DNA of 33,410 nucleotides from NCBI GenBank assembly GCA_032718475.1, contig JAUCBJ010003854.1:1-33410 (forward strand), written 5' to 3'. Source of the stretch: Nemertoderma westbladi (Eukaryota; Xenacoelomorpha; Nemertodermatida; Nemertodermatidae). The notes beneath the pieces are model-generated. The model had not been told where the DNA came from. It worked only from the letters and a program-made list of their open reading frames with translations, and made no database searches. Below are positions 1 through 8,934 of the stretch, in pieces. The translations under genes were made by a program, and so were the position numbers. The stretch's first letter is position 1. Each line of letters opens with the position of its first letter.

Positions 1-1
1 G

Positions 2-553
2 GAAGAAATAAGCAAGCAATGGAGTAAGTGGACGGGGAGTTTAGAACAGATGGGGACGTACAGCATGCCACGCGTGTATTTCCCGGATGGGGACATGAAG
101 GATCTGGACCTACACATGTTCTCCGATGCATCATTGGAAGCATACGGAGCGGCACTCTACCTAGTACAGCGAAAGGGGGCTCATAAGCCCAGACTCGCAT
201 TCAGTAAAGCAAAGTCGACGCCACCAGATTCAGCGTCAGTCCCGAAACTCGACTTGACAGCTGCGAGATTAGGAGTAAGGGCCACAGCCTACTTGATGGA
301 AGCTATACCCAACATAGTGGAAACACACTACTGGACGGACTCTATGGTAGTGCTCGGGTGGCTGCACAACAAGAAGACGAGATACACTATATTCGTCGCG
401 AATAGGGTAGACGAGATAAGGGCGATGACAGACTTAGAAAGGTGGCAATACTGCCCTACGGACGACAACCCAGCAGACCTGTTATCGAAGGGCATGGAAC
501 GCCACACTTTCTCAAAGAAGGAAGTGTTGTGGCAGCACGGCCACACTTCCTGA
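2..553 (+). pseudogene. BEL/Pao pol fragment: RNase H domain
   Basis: The frame is open from base 2, so the coding sequence enters from outside the window; the first ATG is at 50. Numbered from that ATG, the RNase H acidic positions are D26 (FSDAS), D68 in KLDLTAARLG where many relatives have Glu, D97 (WTDSM) and D143 (NPADLLSKG). In the element this domain would degrade the RNA strand of RNA:DNA hybrids during reverse transcription. The frame ends at a TGA at 551-553, within a poorly aligned linker, and the next pol segment continues in another frame, so a small indel has broken the polyprotein here. Integrase segments follow directly. Confidence 0.85.
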
Positions 554-576
554 ACGATAGATCGGCCTGACCACCA

Positions 577-1241
577 ATGAAGAAGGTGGACCCGGGCTCA
601 GAGGAGGTATCACTAGGAGAAGAGGGAGAAGATTCAGAAGGAGAAGAGATATATAGTCAGATGGTGAGGGAAGTCAGGGAGGTGAAGCCGAAATTAGAAG
701 AACCATGCGACAACCCGACGGATAGGTTACTCAGCTACAGCTCCAGCTGGTACAAGACCAAGAAGTTGGTAGCGTACTGGAGGGCCTACGGGGATTTCCT
801 CAAGGGAGCTGGCAAGGATGCCAAGAGGAAACCAGATATCGATCTGGAGGGAGCGGCTAAGGCCGTGACATGGTACGAACAGAGAAGGTACTATGCCGAC
901 GAAGTGGATCGAGTTAGCAAGCAACAACATCTTCGTCGAGTCAGCGAGCTCATCGTGCTGTCACCACAACTAAACAATGATGGGATTCTGGTGATGAACT
1001 CCAGAGTGCTGAATACCAACAGCTTAATCATCCCACCAAAACCCATTATCATCCCCAACAGATCGCCGATAGTCCACCAGATCATTTGGGACTCCCACAA
1101 GTCGATACTACACGGAGGCACCAACCAAACCCTCACAGAGATACGGAGGACCTTCTGGATCACACAGCTAAGGAAGAAGATGAAGGCTGTAGTTGGGGAG
1201 TGCCAGACCTGCCGACGGACGAGAGAGAGGAGAGGGCCGTA
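577..1241 (+). pseudogene. BEL/Pao pol fragment: integrase zinc-binding domain
   Basis: This reading frame opens at the ATG at 577, but it is really the continuation of the upstream polyprotein after a frameshift. The first roughly 110 residues are an acidic then basic linker. The HHCC zinc finger of retroviral-type integrases follows: H174 and H179 (SHKSILHGG) and C209/C212 (CQTC), with the usual FWI motif between them. The finger helps integrase multimerise and bind element ends. The frame runs into an ATT microsatellite at 1242, where a 93-bp insertion separates it from the catalytic core. Confidence 0.85.
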
Positions 1242-1334
1242 TTATTATTATTATTATTATAGACCAGATCACATTACCATCAGCACTACATTATTATATT
1301 ATTAATAGGTCTACATAAATACAATTGATCCGTA
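1242..1334 (+). mobile_element. 93-bp insertion with ATT microsatellite in integrase
   Basis: The 5-bp sequence CCGTA occurs at 1237-1241 and again at 1330-1334, flanking this stretch like a target-site duplication. The insert starts with (TTA)n, contains ATAGACC near its left end and GGTCTA near its right, and has a second ATT-rich patch at 1291-1306. It sits exactly between the integrase zinc finger and the catalytic core, where related proteins are continuous. Its class is unknown; it could be a tiny non-autonomous insert or a microsatellite-rich fragment. Confidence in the boundaries is moderate. Confidence 0.45.
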
Positions 1335-1340
1335 CAGGAG

Positions 1341-2300
1341 ATGGCGCCATTACCGGCCAGTAGGGTGAGACAGCACGACCCGCCATTCACGCACTGCGGC
1401 GTAGACATGTTCGGGCCAATTAAGATCAAGGTGATGCGGCACACGGAGAAATGCTACGACATCATCTTCGTTTGTAACAACACGAGGGTGGCGGGAATAG
1501 AACTTGCCCAGGATGCCACGGCATCGGCATTCATTAATGCCTTAGAGAGATTTAGAAACCGCAAAGGTGGAACGATTGCAGTGATCTATTCCGACAATGG
1601 GACCAACTTTGTGGGAGCGGAGAACGAGTTGGAGGAGGCCTTTGACATCCTAGAAGGAGACGATGTGAGGGTGGCCATGAGGAGACGACAGGTGAATTGG
1701 GAAAGGAGGACGCCATATGCACCGCATACTTTAGGATGCGTCGAGAGGCTTGTGGGTAGTTCCAAGCATCTGATGACGAAGTTGATGAACACACACATGA
1801 TGACAGAGGACATACTAAGGACGGTGCTAGCTAAATGTGAGGGAATCATCAATAGCAGACCGCTATATCCGGAGAATGACTACCCGGAATCACTAGACGT
1901 GCTAACACCAAGCCACTTTCTGATGGAAAGGCCGGTGACCATAGACATGCGGGGTGTAGACCCAGATGACATACACTCCCGACAGAGTTGGAAAGTCGCC
2001 AAGGCGATAAGCGCCGAGTACTGGAGGAGATGGGTCGAGGAATACCTACCCACATTACACAGGAGGAGCAAATGGAGAAACACCACTAGGGAGTTAAAGA
2101 AAGGTGACTTAGTGATCGTCACAGACGACACAATCATTAACAACCAGTGGAGGTTGGCGAGAGTAGTAGACACTTACCCCAACGAGGATGGAAGAGTCCG
2201 ATCGGTGGAAGTGCGGATAGGGGGCAAAATAGGAGCAAAGGACAGGAAGACCTGCAGGAGGTCTGTAGGAAAGTGCTGCCTATTAGAAGGAGCACCATAG
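1341..2300 (+). pseudogene. BEL/Pao pol fragment: integrase catalytic core and C-terminal domain
   Basis: The open frame of 319 codons starts at ATG 1341; that ATG is probably internal in the ancestral polyprotein. The DDE catalytic triad is visible as D22 (GVDMFGP), D85 (YSDNGTNF) and E135 (CVERLVGS). Many relatives have a Trp before that Glu, and here Val replaces it. The motif NSRPLYP and the stretch LTPSHFL are typical of BEL/Pao integrases. From about residue 255 comes the GDLVIV...WRLARVV region that ends BEL polyproteins. The protein would join element ends to host DNA. The core itself is uninterrupted, so this is the best preserved part of pol. The stop at 2298-2300 looks like the natural end of pol. 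Confidence 0.88.
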
Positions 2301-3590
2301 AGTTTAGTTGTCCAAGTGTTGGACTGAGGGGGTGGGATTGAGGGCGAGACGCCCTTCCCACACAAAATATAAAAAAAAATAAAAATAAAATAATAAAATA
2401 AAGTAGTAGAAAGAGAGTTAGAAAGTTAGAAAGAGAAAGTAATAAGTAAGTAGGCAGATAGAAGCGTTAGTAGAGTTAGAAAGTAAGAGGGTACATAGTA
2501 CCGTTAGTAAAGTTAGAGAGTAAGAGGGTACGTAGTACTGTTAGTGGAGTTAGAGTTAGAGAGTAAGAGGGTACGTAGTACCATTAGTAGAGTTAGAGTT
2601 AGAGAGTAAGAGGGTACGTAGTACTATTAGTAGAGTTAGAGTTAGAGAGTAAGAGGGTACGTAGTACCGTTAGTAGAGTTAGAGTTAGAGAGTAAGAGGG
2701 TACGTAGTACCGTTAGTAGAGTTAGAGTTAGAAAGTAAGAGGGTACGTAGTACCGTTAGTAGAGTTAGAGTTAGAAAGTTAGAGAGTTAGTAAGAGTTAG
2801 AGAGTTAGTTAGAGTTAGTAAGAGTTAGTAGAGTTAGAGAGTCAGTAGAGTTGGAGAGTTAGAGTTAGTTAGAGTTAGTAAGAGTTAGAGAGTTGGTAGA
2901 GTTAGAGAGTTAGAGAGTCAGTAGAGTCGGAGAGTTAGAGTTAGTAGAGTTAGAGAGTTAGAGAGATAGAGAGTTAGAGAGTTAGTAGAGTTAGTAGAAA
3001 GAGAGTGGAGAGTGTGATATGTAAGTATATCATAGTAATAGTGGTGATAGGGTACGTAGTACCGTAGGGGCTGTGGGCATAGAAAGCACCACGAAAGTAA
3101 GAGGGGGCACGTGGGTACAGCAGGATAGACCGTGTAGGCCGCACGAGACAGACTACTGTACTGCACAGCCCATAGAATAGGTTAGAATGTTTGATACAGG
3201 GCCAGGAGGTTACCTGGTGCAGACTAGCACAGTAGGGAATAGCTAGTCTACTCTGTATGCAAACCATAGGGGTTATTTAGGAAAATAACCCACTATAAGT
3301 ATTAATAGCACAGTAATGGGATTAAAATTAGAATTCAAAATAAAATTCAACAAATTATAGTAACAGTAGGTGGGAAATTCTAGAACATAATAAAAGTAAC
3401 TGACAAATTTGGGGAATTTAGGAAAATTAGCACTTTGGGGGGTACATAGGTAAAATATAGTGTAAAACCCTAGTGTTCTGAGAGAGATTGGCCATTATCG
3501 AACCACACAGACCATCCTAACAACATCACTCATCTATCTTGAGCCTTGGTAAGGCACCACCTTGTAGGTGAGCGATTGGGAGTGTTCGAA
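2301..3590 (+). other. Non-coding stretch between pol and the exonuclease/zinc-knuckle gene
   Basis: No convincing gene is seen on either strand. The stretch starts with a purine-rich patch (2316-2345, GAGGGGGTGGG) that could be a polypurine tract, then GGGCGAGACGCCC, which can fold into a short hairpin, then an A-rich run (2369-2403). A 43-bp tandem repeat and a degenerate GTTAGA region follow to about 3000. From 3000 to 3590 the sequence is unique. It includes GGTTATTTAGGAAAATAACC (short stem) and, just before the next gene, CCACCTTGTAG at about 3557-3567, which could serve as a splice acceptor. If this is one element, that acceptor could feed a subgenomic mRNA for the downstream gene; this is inference. 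Confidence 0.5.
2487..2790 (+). repeat. 43-bp tandem repeat, followed by degenerate GTTAGA repeats
   Basis: About six to seven units begin with GGGTACGTAGTAC, continue CGTTAGTAGAGTTAGAG and end with AGAGAGTAAGA. The first unit is shorter because it has only one of the two GAGTTAGA blocks. Units differ by a few substitutions (ACATAGTACC, ACTGTTAGTGG, CCATTAG). From about 2790 to 3000 the array decays into irregular GTTAGAGA and GTTAGTA motifs, and GGGTACGTAGTACCG recurs once more at about 3050. Purine-rich tandem repeats are common in untranslated parts of retroelements; no function is implied. Confidence 0.85.
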
Positions 3591-4415
3591 ATGGCGGAAA
3601 GACTTGTCAGGAAGAGAAAGGTGGAAAGAGGTGGAAAGGAGAGACTAGTAGACTTCACCCAAAGAAATCCGGAGGAGAAGACGAGGGGATACTACGAGCC
3701 GTTAGCGAAGGGTCACAAGGCGCGAACGCTGCAGGACCATTTCAGGGAGATGCACGAGAGGCGGCTGGTCGGGACCTACGGGACACCATCGCTAGACAAC
3801 GCGATCCTCGAGCATTTCCACTATGTAGTGAAGGGAGACGAGGCGAAGTTCTGGATACCGAAGTATCTGAGGGAACCACCGAGAAAGGACTGGAAGAGGT
3901 TCATAGAGTCCGTAAGCAGGGGAGGATACATGGTCCTAGACGATGAAGGGACTGTGGAAGACGACGAGGGTTCGAGAAGAGGGTCGGCGGGGTCGGCCAG
4001 AACCATACTTCTGCATTTGGCTGCGCCAAATGGGGACATATTCCTGTTCGATCTGGGAATGTATGGGAAGAAGAGCGGGCCGAAGTTGAACCGCTTGCCA
4101 AGGGCGGTACAGAACCTAGTAAGGGAGAAGTCGATGATGAAGGTGGGATCGGCGATCCGCGACGATGCGGAGAGGATCGTCGGACTGGAGACCCCCAACC
4201 TCCTGGACATGCAAACGGTCTACATGGCCATGACAGGGCCAGCTGGGTTGGGATTGGTAGAGAATACAGGACATTGCGGAGCAGTGGCGATGGGCCAGCT
4301 CATGGGGCTCGTCTGATTCAGGGAGGAGTACGGAGCGGAGTTGGCGAACTCGCTGAAGTGGGGAGCGAGGCCAGGGAAACAGGAGGTGTATCAATTCTGG
4401 TATTCCGATATATAA
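3591..4415 (+). pseudogene. Exonuclease-like domain segment
   Basis: This is the N-terminal part of the broken gene. Fold assignment rests on the spacing of acidic residues: LDDEGT, then a hydrophobic strand ILLHLAAPNGDIFLFDL, then KVGSAIRDDAERI and LLDMQTVYM, which follow the Exo I, beta-hairpin and Exo II layout of RNase D/WRN-like nucleases. The TGA at 4314 could come from CGA by one C-to-T change, as could those at 4710 and 7055. The TAA at 4413 sits in a local direct repeat, CGATATAT, and may mark a small duplication. It may be a catalytically altered family member, since the Exo III Tyr seems to be Phe. The assignment comes from motifs read by eye. Confidence 0.5.
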
Positions 4416-5291
4416 TTTCGATATATCCTGCAGGAGGATTGGATAATGATAGGTTTACTAAACCTATCCATGGCCGTGGTTATCGGAAGAGAGCCAACGG
4501 CGTTTCTGCTGTCAGGATCACCCCTGAACTACAGAAGAGCCTTCAAGGTGGCCTTCGAGGGTCTGGCAGACCACCCGGGGCTGAAGGGCGAGTCGGTATA
4601 CTACAACTGCCGATATCTAGTAGACAGGGAGGTGGATACACCATATCAGCGATGGGAGAAGCTGGAGGCGGATAGACTAGAGGAGAAGCGATTGGAAGAA
4701 ATCGCCAGATGAGAAAGGAGGGAAGCAGACGAAAGAGATGCGGAAGCTAGAGGAGAGGACTACGGGTTCGAGGCCCAGAACTTAGACGAGTTACGGTGGG
4801 GATCAGAGAGCTCGGGCGAGTTTCTGGGGGAGGAGCTAGGATGGACGGAAGAATCGCCGAAACAGTCGACATCAGGATTGCAAGCGATGCCCATGCCAGC
4901 GGGCGCCGAGGGCGATTTCGCGAAGAAGAGACCGAGAGAACTGGAAGGATGGAAAGTTACGGGCAAGAGTCAAGGTGGGAAGGGACACAGTGGGTCTGCC
5001 GGGATACCGGGATTGGATCCACTCCCAGTGGGGGATGAGGATGACGACGAGTTCGGGGAGATGCCGCCCATCGAGAGGATCGGCCACTCAGACACGGACT
5101 GGGTTGGCGGGAGAGTGGTGATGGCCAGCGGGGTGAGGGCCTTCTGGGACAAACCCGGCAAGCGGGCCTGGGTGCACGAGGAGCCGGCGATGGATTTCGC
5201 GAGGAGCACCATCAGGTTGGGCGAACAACCGGGGACGGCACCACAGCTAGTGTTTGGAGAAACGATGCCGAGGCGAGACGAGGACGTAGAC

Positions 5292-6717
5292 ATGGACAGT
5301 AGGGCGGTGCGTTTTTTACTTTTTTTCGATTTTATTGTTCTACCGGTGCACAAAAGTTGCCAAATGGTACAAAATTAAGGCAAAAAAAATTTCTCTAAAT
5401 TTCATCGATATCTTGACGGATCCCAAGGGGGTTGAAATTTTAATACTTCGCTATGCACCACAATGAAATTTATAACAATATAACACATTGATGAAAGATC
5501 AATGACGCAAGAAAGAACTTCCTTCATGCATCAAATGTCATCAAATGGGTCCAAACTTAGTTAGATACCAAAATTTTAAATATTGGATCTAGGGAACTAG
5601 AGCCACAGGCACATGGCCAGGATCTACCCTTTGGCACTAGTGACGATTATTCTCAATTTTTGCGATGGTCAACTTTTATTACTCCTACTACATTAATAGT
5701 ATGCTCATTCGAACCACAATGACCGATTTAGTGGGGGTAGACACCTTCAAAACTAACGTAGAGCGAATAGTTCTTGAGATATCGCAGAAAATGTTAAGTC
5801 CGGCATAAGTCTACATTACCGCCTTGAAGCGATATGGGCAAATACACTAACAATGATACTTTGAATTATCTTAAGGCATCAAAAATATACACATCACTGC
5901 AACAAATTCATTTAATGTATACAGACACCTTCAAAATGAAAGAGTAGTGATTAGTTCACTATAGTTTTTGTACGAAATGTGTGGAATGGGTCAACTCAAA
6001 CTCAATATCAAGTATCAATAAATTGGTGGACATAGTCTTGACATTTTGTAAAATAGCTCAAGAACTACTGACTCTACTCTTATTTTGAAGGTGTCTACAC
6101 CCACTACATTGATCATTTTCTGTGATGTGTCTATTCTTGATTCCTTGAGATAATTCAAAGTATCATTTTATTATATTTGTCCATATCGCATTAAGGCGGT
6201 AATGTAGACTTGTGCCGGACTTCACATTTTCAGCGATATCTCAAGAACTATTCGCTCTATGCTTGTTTTGATGGTGTCTACCCCAACTAAATCGGTCATT
6301 GCGGTTCTAATGAGCATTATATTAAAGCAGTAGGAGAACTAAAAGTTGGCCATCGCGAAAATTGAGAATAATCGTCACTTGCGCCAAAGGGTATGTTCTG
6401 CCCATGTGCCTGTGGCACTAGTTCCCTTGATCCACAAATCAAAATTGTGGTTTCTAACTAAGTTTGGACCCATTTCATGACATTTTATGCATGCAGGTAG
6501 TTCTTTCTTGAGTCATTGATCATTCATCAATATGTTATATAGTTATAAATTTCATTCGCGATGGCTCAAAATTTCAACCCCCTTGGGATCCGTTAAGATA
6601 TAGACAAAATTTATAGAAATTTTTTTTGCCTTAATTTTTTACCATTTGGCAACTTTTGTGCACCGGTAGAACAATGAAATCGAAAAAAAGTAAAAAACGC
6701 GCCACCCTAATGGACAG
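5292..6717. mobile_element. hAT-like foldback element with 8-bp target duplication
   Basis: The element itself is 5300-6709 (1410 bp). ATGGACAG at 5292-5299 is repeated exactly at 6710-6717, an 8-bp target-site duplication. The ends are TAGGGCGGTGCGTTTTTTAC on the left and, read on the other strand, TAGGGTGGCGCGTTTTTTAC on the right. Almost the whole element is one large inverted repeat. The arms run from 5300 to about 5990 and from about 6030 to 6709, with matching blocks such as CACCGGTAGAACA and GATATCTCAAGAAC and scattered mismatches. An 8-bp duplication with TAGGG-type ends is the hAT pattern. There is no transposase, so it is non-autonomous and moved by an enzyme in trans. It inserted into the exonuclease/zinc-knuckle gene; the two flanks are in register once one copy of the duplication is removed. 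Confidence 0.85.
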
Positions 6718-6817
6718 AGACGTTAACACCCAGAAGTTTGCTAACCAACGGCTCCATAGACCTAGGAGACCGCTTGGGGCAAAAGACAACTTGGGGCAGG
6801 ATGTGTTGATACACAGC

Positions 6818-6988
6818 TGCGACTACTGCGGGAGGCTTACTCACCAGGAGAAGAGCTGTTTGTATCGATTCCAGAAGGGGACGAGTTGCCTCTACTGCCG
6901 CGAATCGAGTCATAGGATGGGGGCGTGTCCGAGGTTGCATAACCGGTGTTCTAAGTGTAACTTCCGAGGGCACTACGGGCGCCAGTGC
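6818..6988 (+). other. Three CCHC zinc knuckles in the broken gene
   Basis: Three C-x2-C-x4-H-x4-C motifs occur in tandem: CDYCGRLTHQEKSC at 6818-6859, CLYCRESSHRMGAC at 6887-6928 and CSKCNFRGHYGRQC at 6947-6988. Each has the exact retroviral zinc-knuckle spacing. In retroelements these bind RNA or single-stranded DNA, normally as part of Gag. Here they lie after the pol gene and in the same protein as an exonuclease-like domain. The segment after them (7064-7537) has no domain I recognise and ends in a basic, NLS-like tail (TRKRPRQ). Confidence 0.9.
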
Positions 6989-7537
6989 GACTGGATGGAC
7001 AACGAGGAGAAGTTTAAGATCTTAGAGGAGTGGGCCGACGTCGGCGTGATGACATGACAGAGAATGAAGGCCCAGGAGTTCCTGTGGGGTTTCTTCAATA
7101 TCAACCAGGAGGCCCATCTGGAAATCATTAAGAGGAGGCTTCCGTTTACTTACCAAGAAGTAGCGACGGCGGCATCGTATGGTGGGGTCATCAATACGCA
7201 GAGGTATTTAGATAGATGGGCCCCAGAGAACAGAGGAGAGTTCAGAGATTTCCTGGCGGAGCATGTGCCGCAGACCATGAAGATGATCTTGTGGGATGCT
7301 ACTAGGGGAAAGCAGGAGGGGCATTCGGAAGGGCCACCTGTGAAGCGTTACTGGGAGCTAATAACACCAGCGCCCAAGGAATCGACCACGGGAATCAGTA
7401 AGGAGGTAACGGCGAGAAAGAGGAGCCTTAAGGAGGATAAGAACAAGGAAGCGGCAACAACAAGGAAGCGACCGAGACAGGACGACAATAGAGGGAAGGA
7501 ACTGAGATGGTTCCCGAAGACAGGAGGAGCGAACTAA

Positions 7538-7553
7538 GACTTTGAGGGGGAGA
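7538..7553 (+). promoter_or_regulatory. Polypurine tract before the LTR
   Basis: TTTGAGGGGGAGA lies directly after the stop codon of the exonuclease/zinc-knuckle gene and directly before TGTGGGGATG, the likely LTR start. A polypurine tract is the RNase H-resistant primer for plus-strand synthesis and always abuts the 3' LTR. Its position after this gene rather than after pol argues that the gene belongs to the retroelement. Confidence 0.6.
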
Positions 7554-8785
7554 TGTGGGGATGCCTGGAAGGCACCACATGCGAAGTAATACGAACTCCT
7601 AAGTGCAAATTTAATAAAAGGCAATTAGTATGTACGTATGTAATAATCAATAGAATATAATAATTAGAATCAGTACAATCAAAGTAAGTACTATAGTCAT
7701 GTAACCTTTTCCAACTAGCTACTGGGACTGGGGACCAATTGACTATGACAGGACAGGACACTAGACGAACCACACTTCTTGAGTGCGACGGCACAAAAGG
7801 GGAGGGTGAGGCTCGTCAGGAGTGATTGGAGCGAAACTAGTATGGGTCGAGTACAGGAGCACTGGGAAGATATTGAGAGGGGGTGTTGACGCATGTGGGA
7901 AGTAGACGGGTGCAATTCAAATGTGGGGAGCGAGCAGTAAGAGGGAGAGTAAGGGACAGAGAGGTCCGAGAGTGAGATAGAGTAGAGTGGAGTTAGAGTG
8001 GAGCTAAAGTGAAGTTAGAGTCAGTTCAGAGTGAGGAGATATAAAATTGTGTGAGAGGAGTCCACAATTGTCTCGAACTGGGACGTCAGATGTCTTGGTG
8101 CAACATAGGTTGTGGTTGCACCAAGAAGGGGTAGTAATATCATACCCAGAGGGAGCGGCCTGGAAAGCCGACTCCGGGAAAATAACTCCACCCCACACCC
8201 GATAGTAGATCGGGTTCCAGCGGAATTGAAGCGCACTTGTAGTTGATGCTATCTTCTCACCGGGAAGATAGCATGGGGGGGGAGTGTAAGCGGATTCAAT
8301 TCCGCCTCATTACCCTCATAAATGGGATGGTGGCATTTTCAGCAATATGTTGGAGATACGAGATTAGCAATAATTAATCTCGTATCACAACCAACATCGG
8401 GGGACAGTACAAACCCCGAAGCCACAAACAAAGGGAGGTTAGAGGTCAAACCACCTCGGAGGGGACACAGCTAGCAGGGGCTAGCAAAAGAGGGGAAGCA
8501 CTCCCAGAGAGTGGAAAGGCGAGAAGTGGGTTATTAGCCAATAAGGGCAAAGGAGAGCATCCACTAGGTAGCAGGCCAAGGTAGCATAGGAGAAAAGTAA
8601 TATTGGTATATCATATATTATCTCCTTGCTACCGGTTTATCATTCAGTTACCCAGTTATCAGTTTCAGTGCAGACCGGCAACATTGTCTTACCGTTGTCA
8701 CTAAGTGCTGTTATACGCTATCATTCAGTTACTACTATAACCGGTTTGTCAATCCGTTATCAACTGTGATATTATTATTACATAT
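7554..8785 (+). repeat. Probable 3' LTR with a cluster of hairpins
   Basis: The stretch starts TGTGGGGATGCC after the polypurine tract, as expected for an LTR. I see no protein gene. It includes a GTGGAGTTAGAG-type purine repeat (7970-8035) similar to the repeats at 2490-3000. Perfect stems then follow: 8045-8051/8063-8069, 8094-8104/8115-8125 (CTTGGTGCAAC with its complement), 8246-8256/8264-8274 (ATGCTATCTTC) and 8355-8366/8375-8386 (GATACGAGATTA). A direct repeat ACCGGTTT..TCATTCAGTTAC-like motif occurs around 8630-8750. The right border is not determined; about 8780 is where the sequence character changes. No second LTR copy is visible in the window to confirm it. Confidence 0.45.
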
Positions 8786-8934
8786 ATGTTGGAACCCAAG
8801 GAACATCAAACTCTAAGACATTTTTTCTCCAACGGCCTCGGCCAAGTTACCCGATATCAGCCTAGGGCGACGCGTACAAGCATTAACCCGGTCGGGATCC
8901 CTGATCCCGTCACAAAAATCGGGATCTATACTAC
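8786..8934. other. Unassigned stretch between the LTR and the LINE fragment
   Basis: No gene or RNA is supported. It contains an inverted motif CGGGATCCCTGATCCCG at about 8892-8908 and reads AAAATCGGGATC shortly after, so it may be the end of the LTR or the edge of another insertion. Confidence 0.3.

Larger units (their letters stand above)
3591..7537 (+). pseudogene. Exonuclease/zinc-knuckle gene after pol, interrupted by stops and a hAT-like insertion
   Basis: One reading frame runs through the gene except for stops at 4314 (TGA), 4413 (TAA), 4710 (TGA) and 7055 (TGA) and the hAT-like insert at 5300-6709. The ATG at 3591 is chosen because it follows an upstream non-ATG stretch and starts a conserved-looking frame. 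From that ATG, residues about 110-210 look like a DEDD 3'-5' exonuclease (RNase D/WRN type): Exo I D117-x-E119, Exo II D192 in KVGSAIRDD. An Exo III-like stretch, WGARPG...YQFWYSDI, lies at 4359-4412 after the first stop, with Phe where the usual Tyr would be. An acidic/basic coiled-coil stretch (4640-4770) and an acidic, Pro/Gly-rich region follow. Three CCHC knuckles and a basic tail come after the insert. Known: such exonucleases trim nucleic acids, and CCHC knuckles bind RNA. Role here unknown. Confidence 0.6.
1..8785 (+). mobile_element. BEL/Pao-like LTR retrotransposon remnant, 5' part outside the window
   Basis: Seen: in order on the plus strand are an RNase H domain, an integrase zinc-binding domain, a DDE integrase core with a BEL-type C-terminal domain, a 1.3-kb non-coding stretch, an exonuclease/zinc-knuckle gene, a polypurine tract and an LTR-like stretch. 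The domain order and the motifs FSDAS, NPADLLSKG and YSDNGTNF match the BEL/Pao superfamily. Gag, protease and reverse transcriptase would lie left of base 1. The copy is dead: frameshifts, nonsense codons, a 93-bp insertion and a hAT-like insertion break it. Inferred: everything from 1 to about 8785 is one element with an extra gene after pol. The alternative is two abutting elements, the second a non-autonomous one carrying only the exonuclease/zinc-knuckle gene. I found no clear LTR pair to decide, and the right end is approximate. Confidence 0.6.

Noticed and set aside
2918-3267. Minus-strand open frames with Leu/Ser/Thr-rich peptides
   Set aside because: They are translations of the GTTAGA-type repeat and its flank and have no recognisable domain.
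5300-6709. Tc1/mariner-type element with TA target duplication
   Set aside because: TA is present at both ends, but the longer exact 8-bp repeat ATGGACAG outside it fits hAT better and treats TA as part of the terminal repeats.
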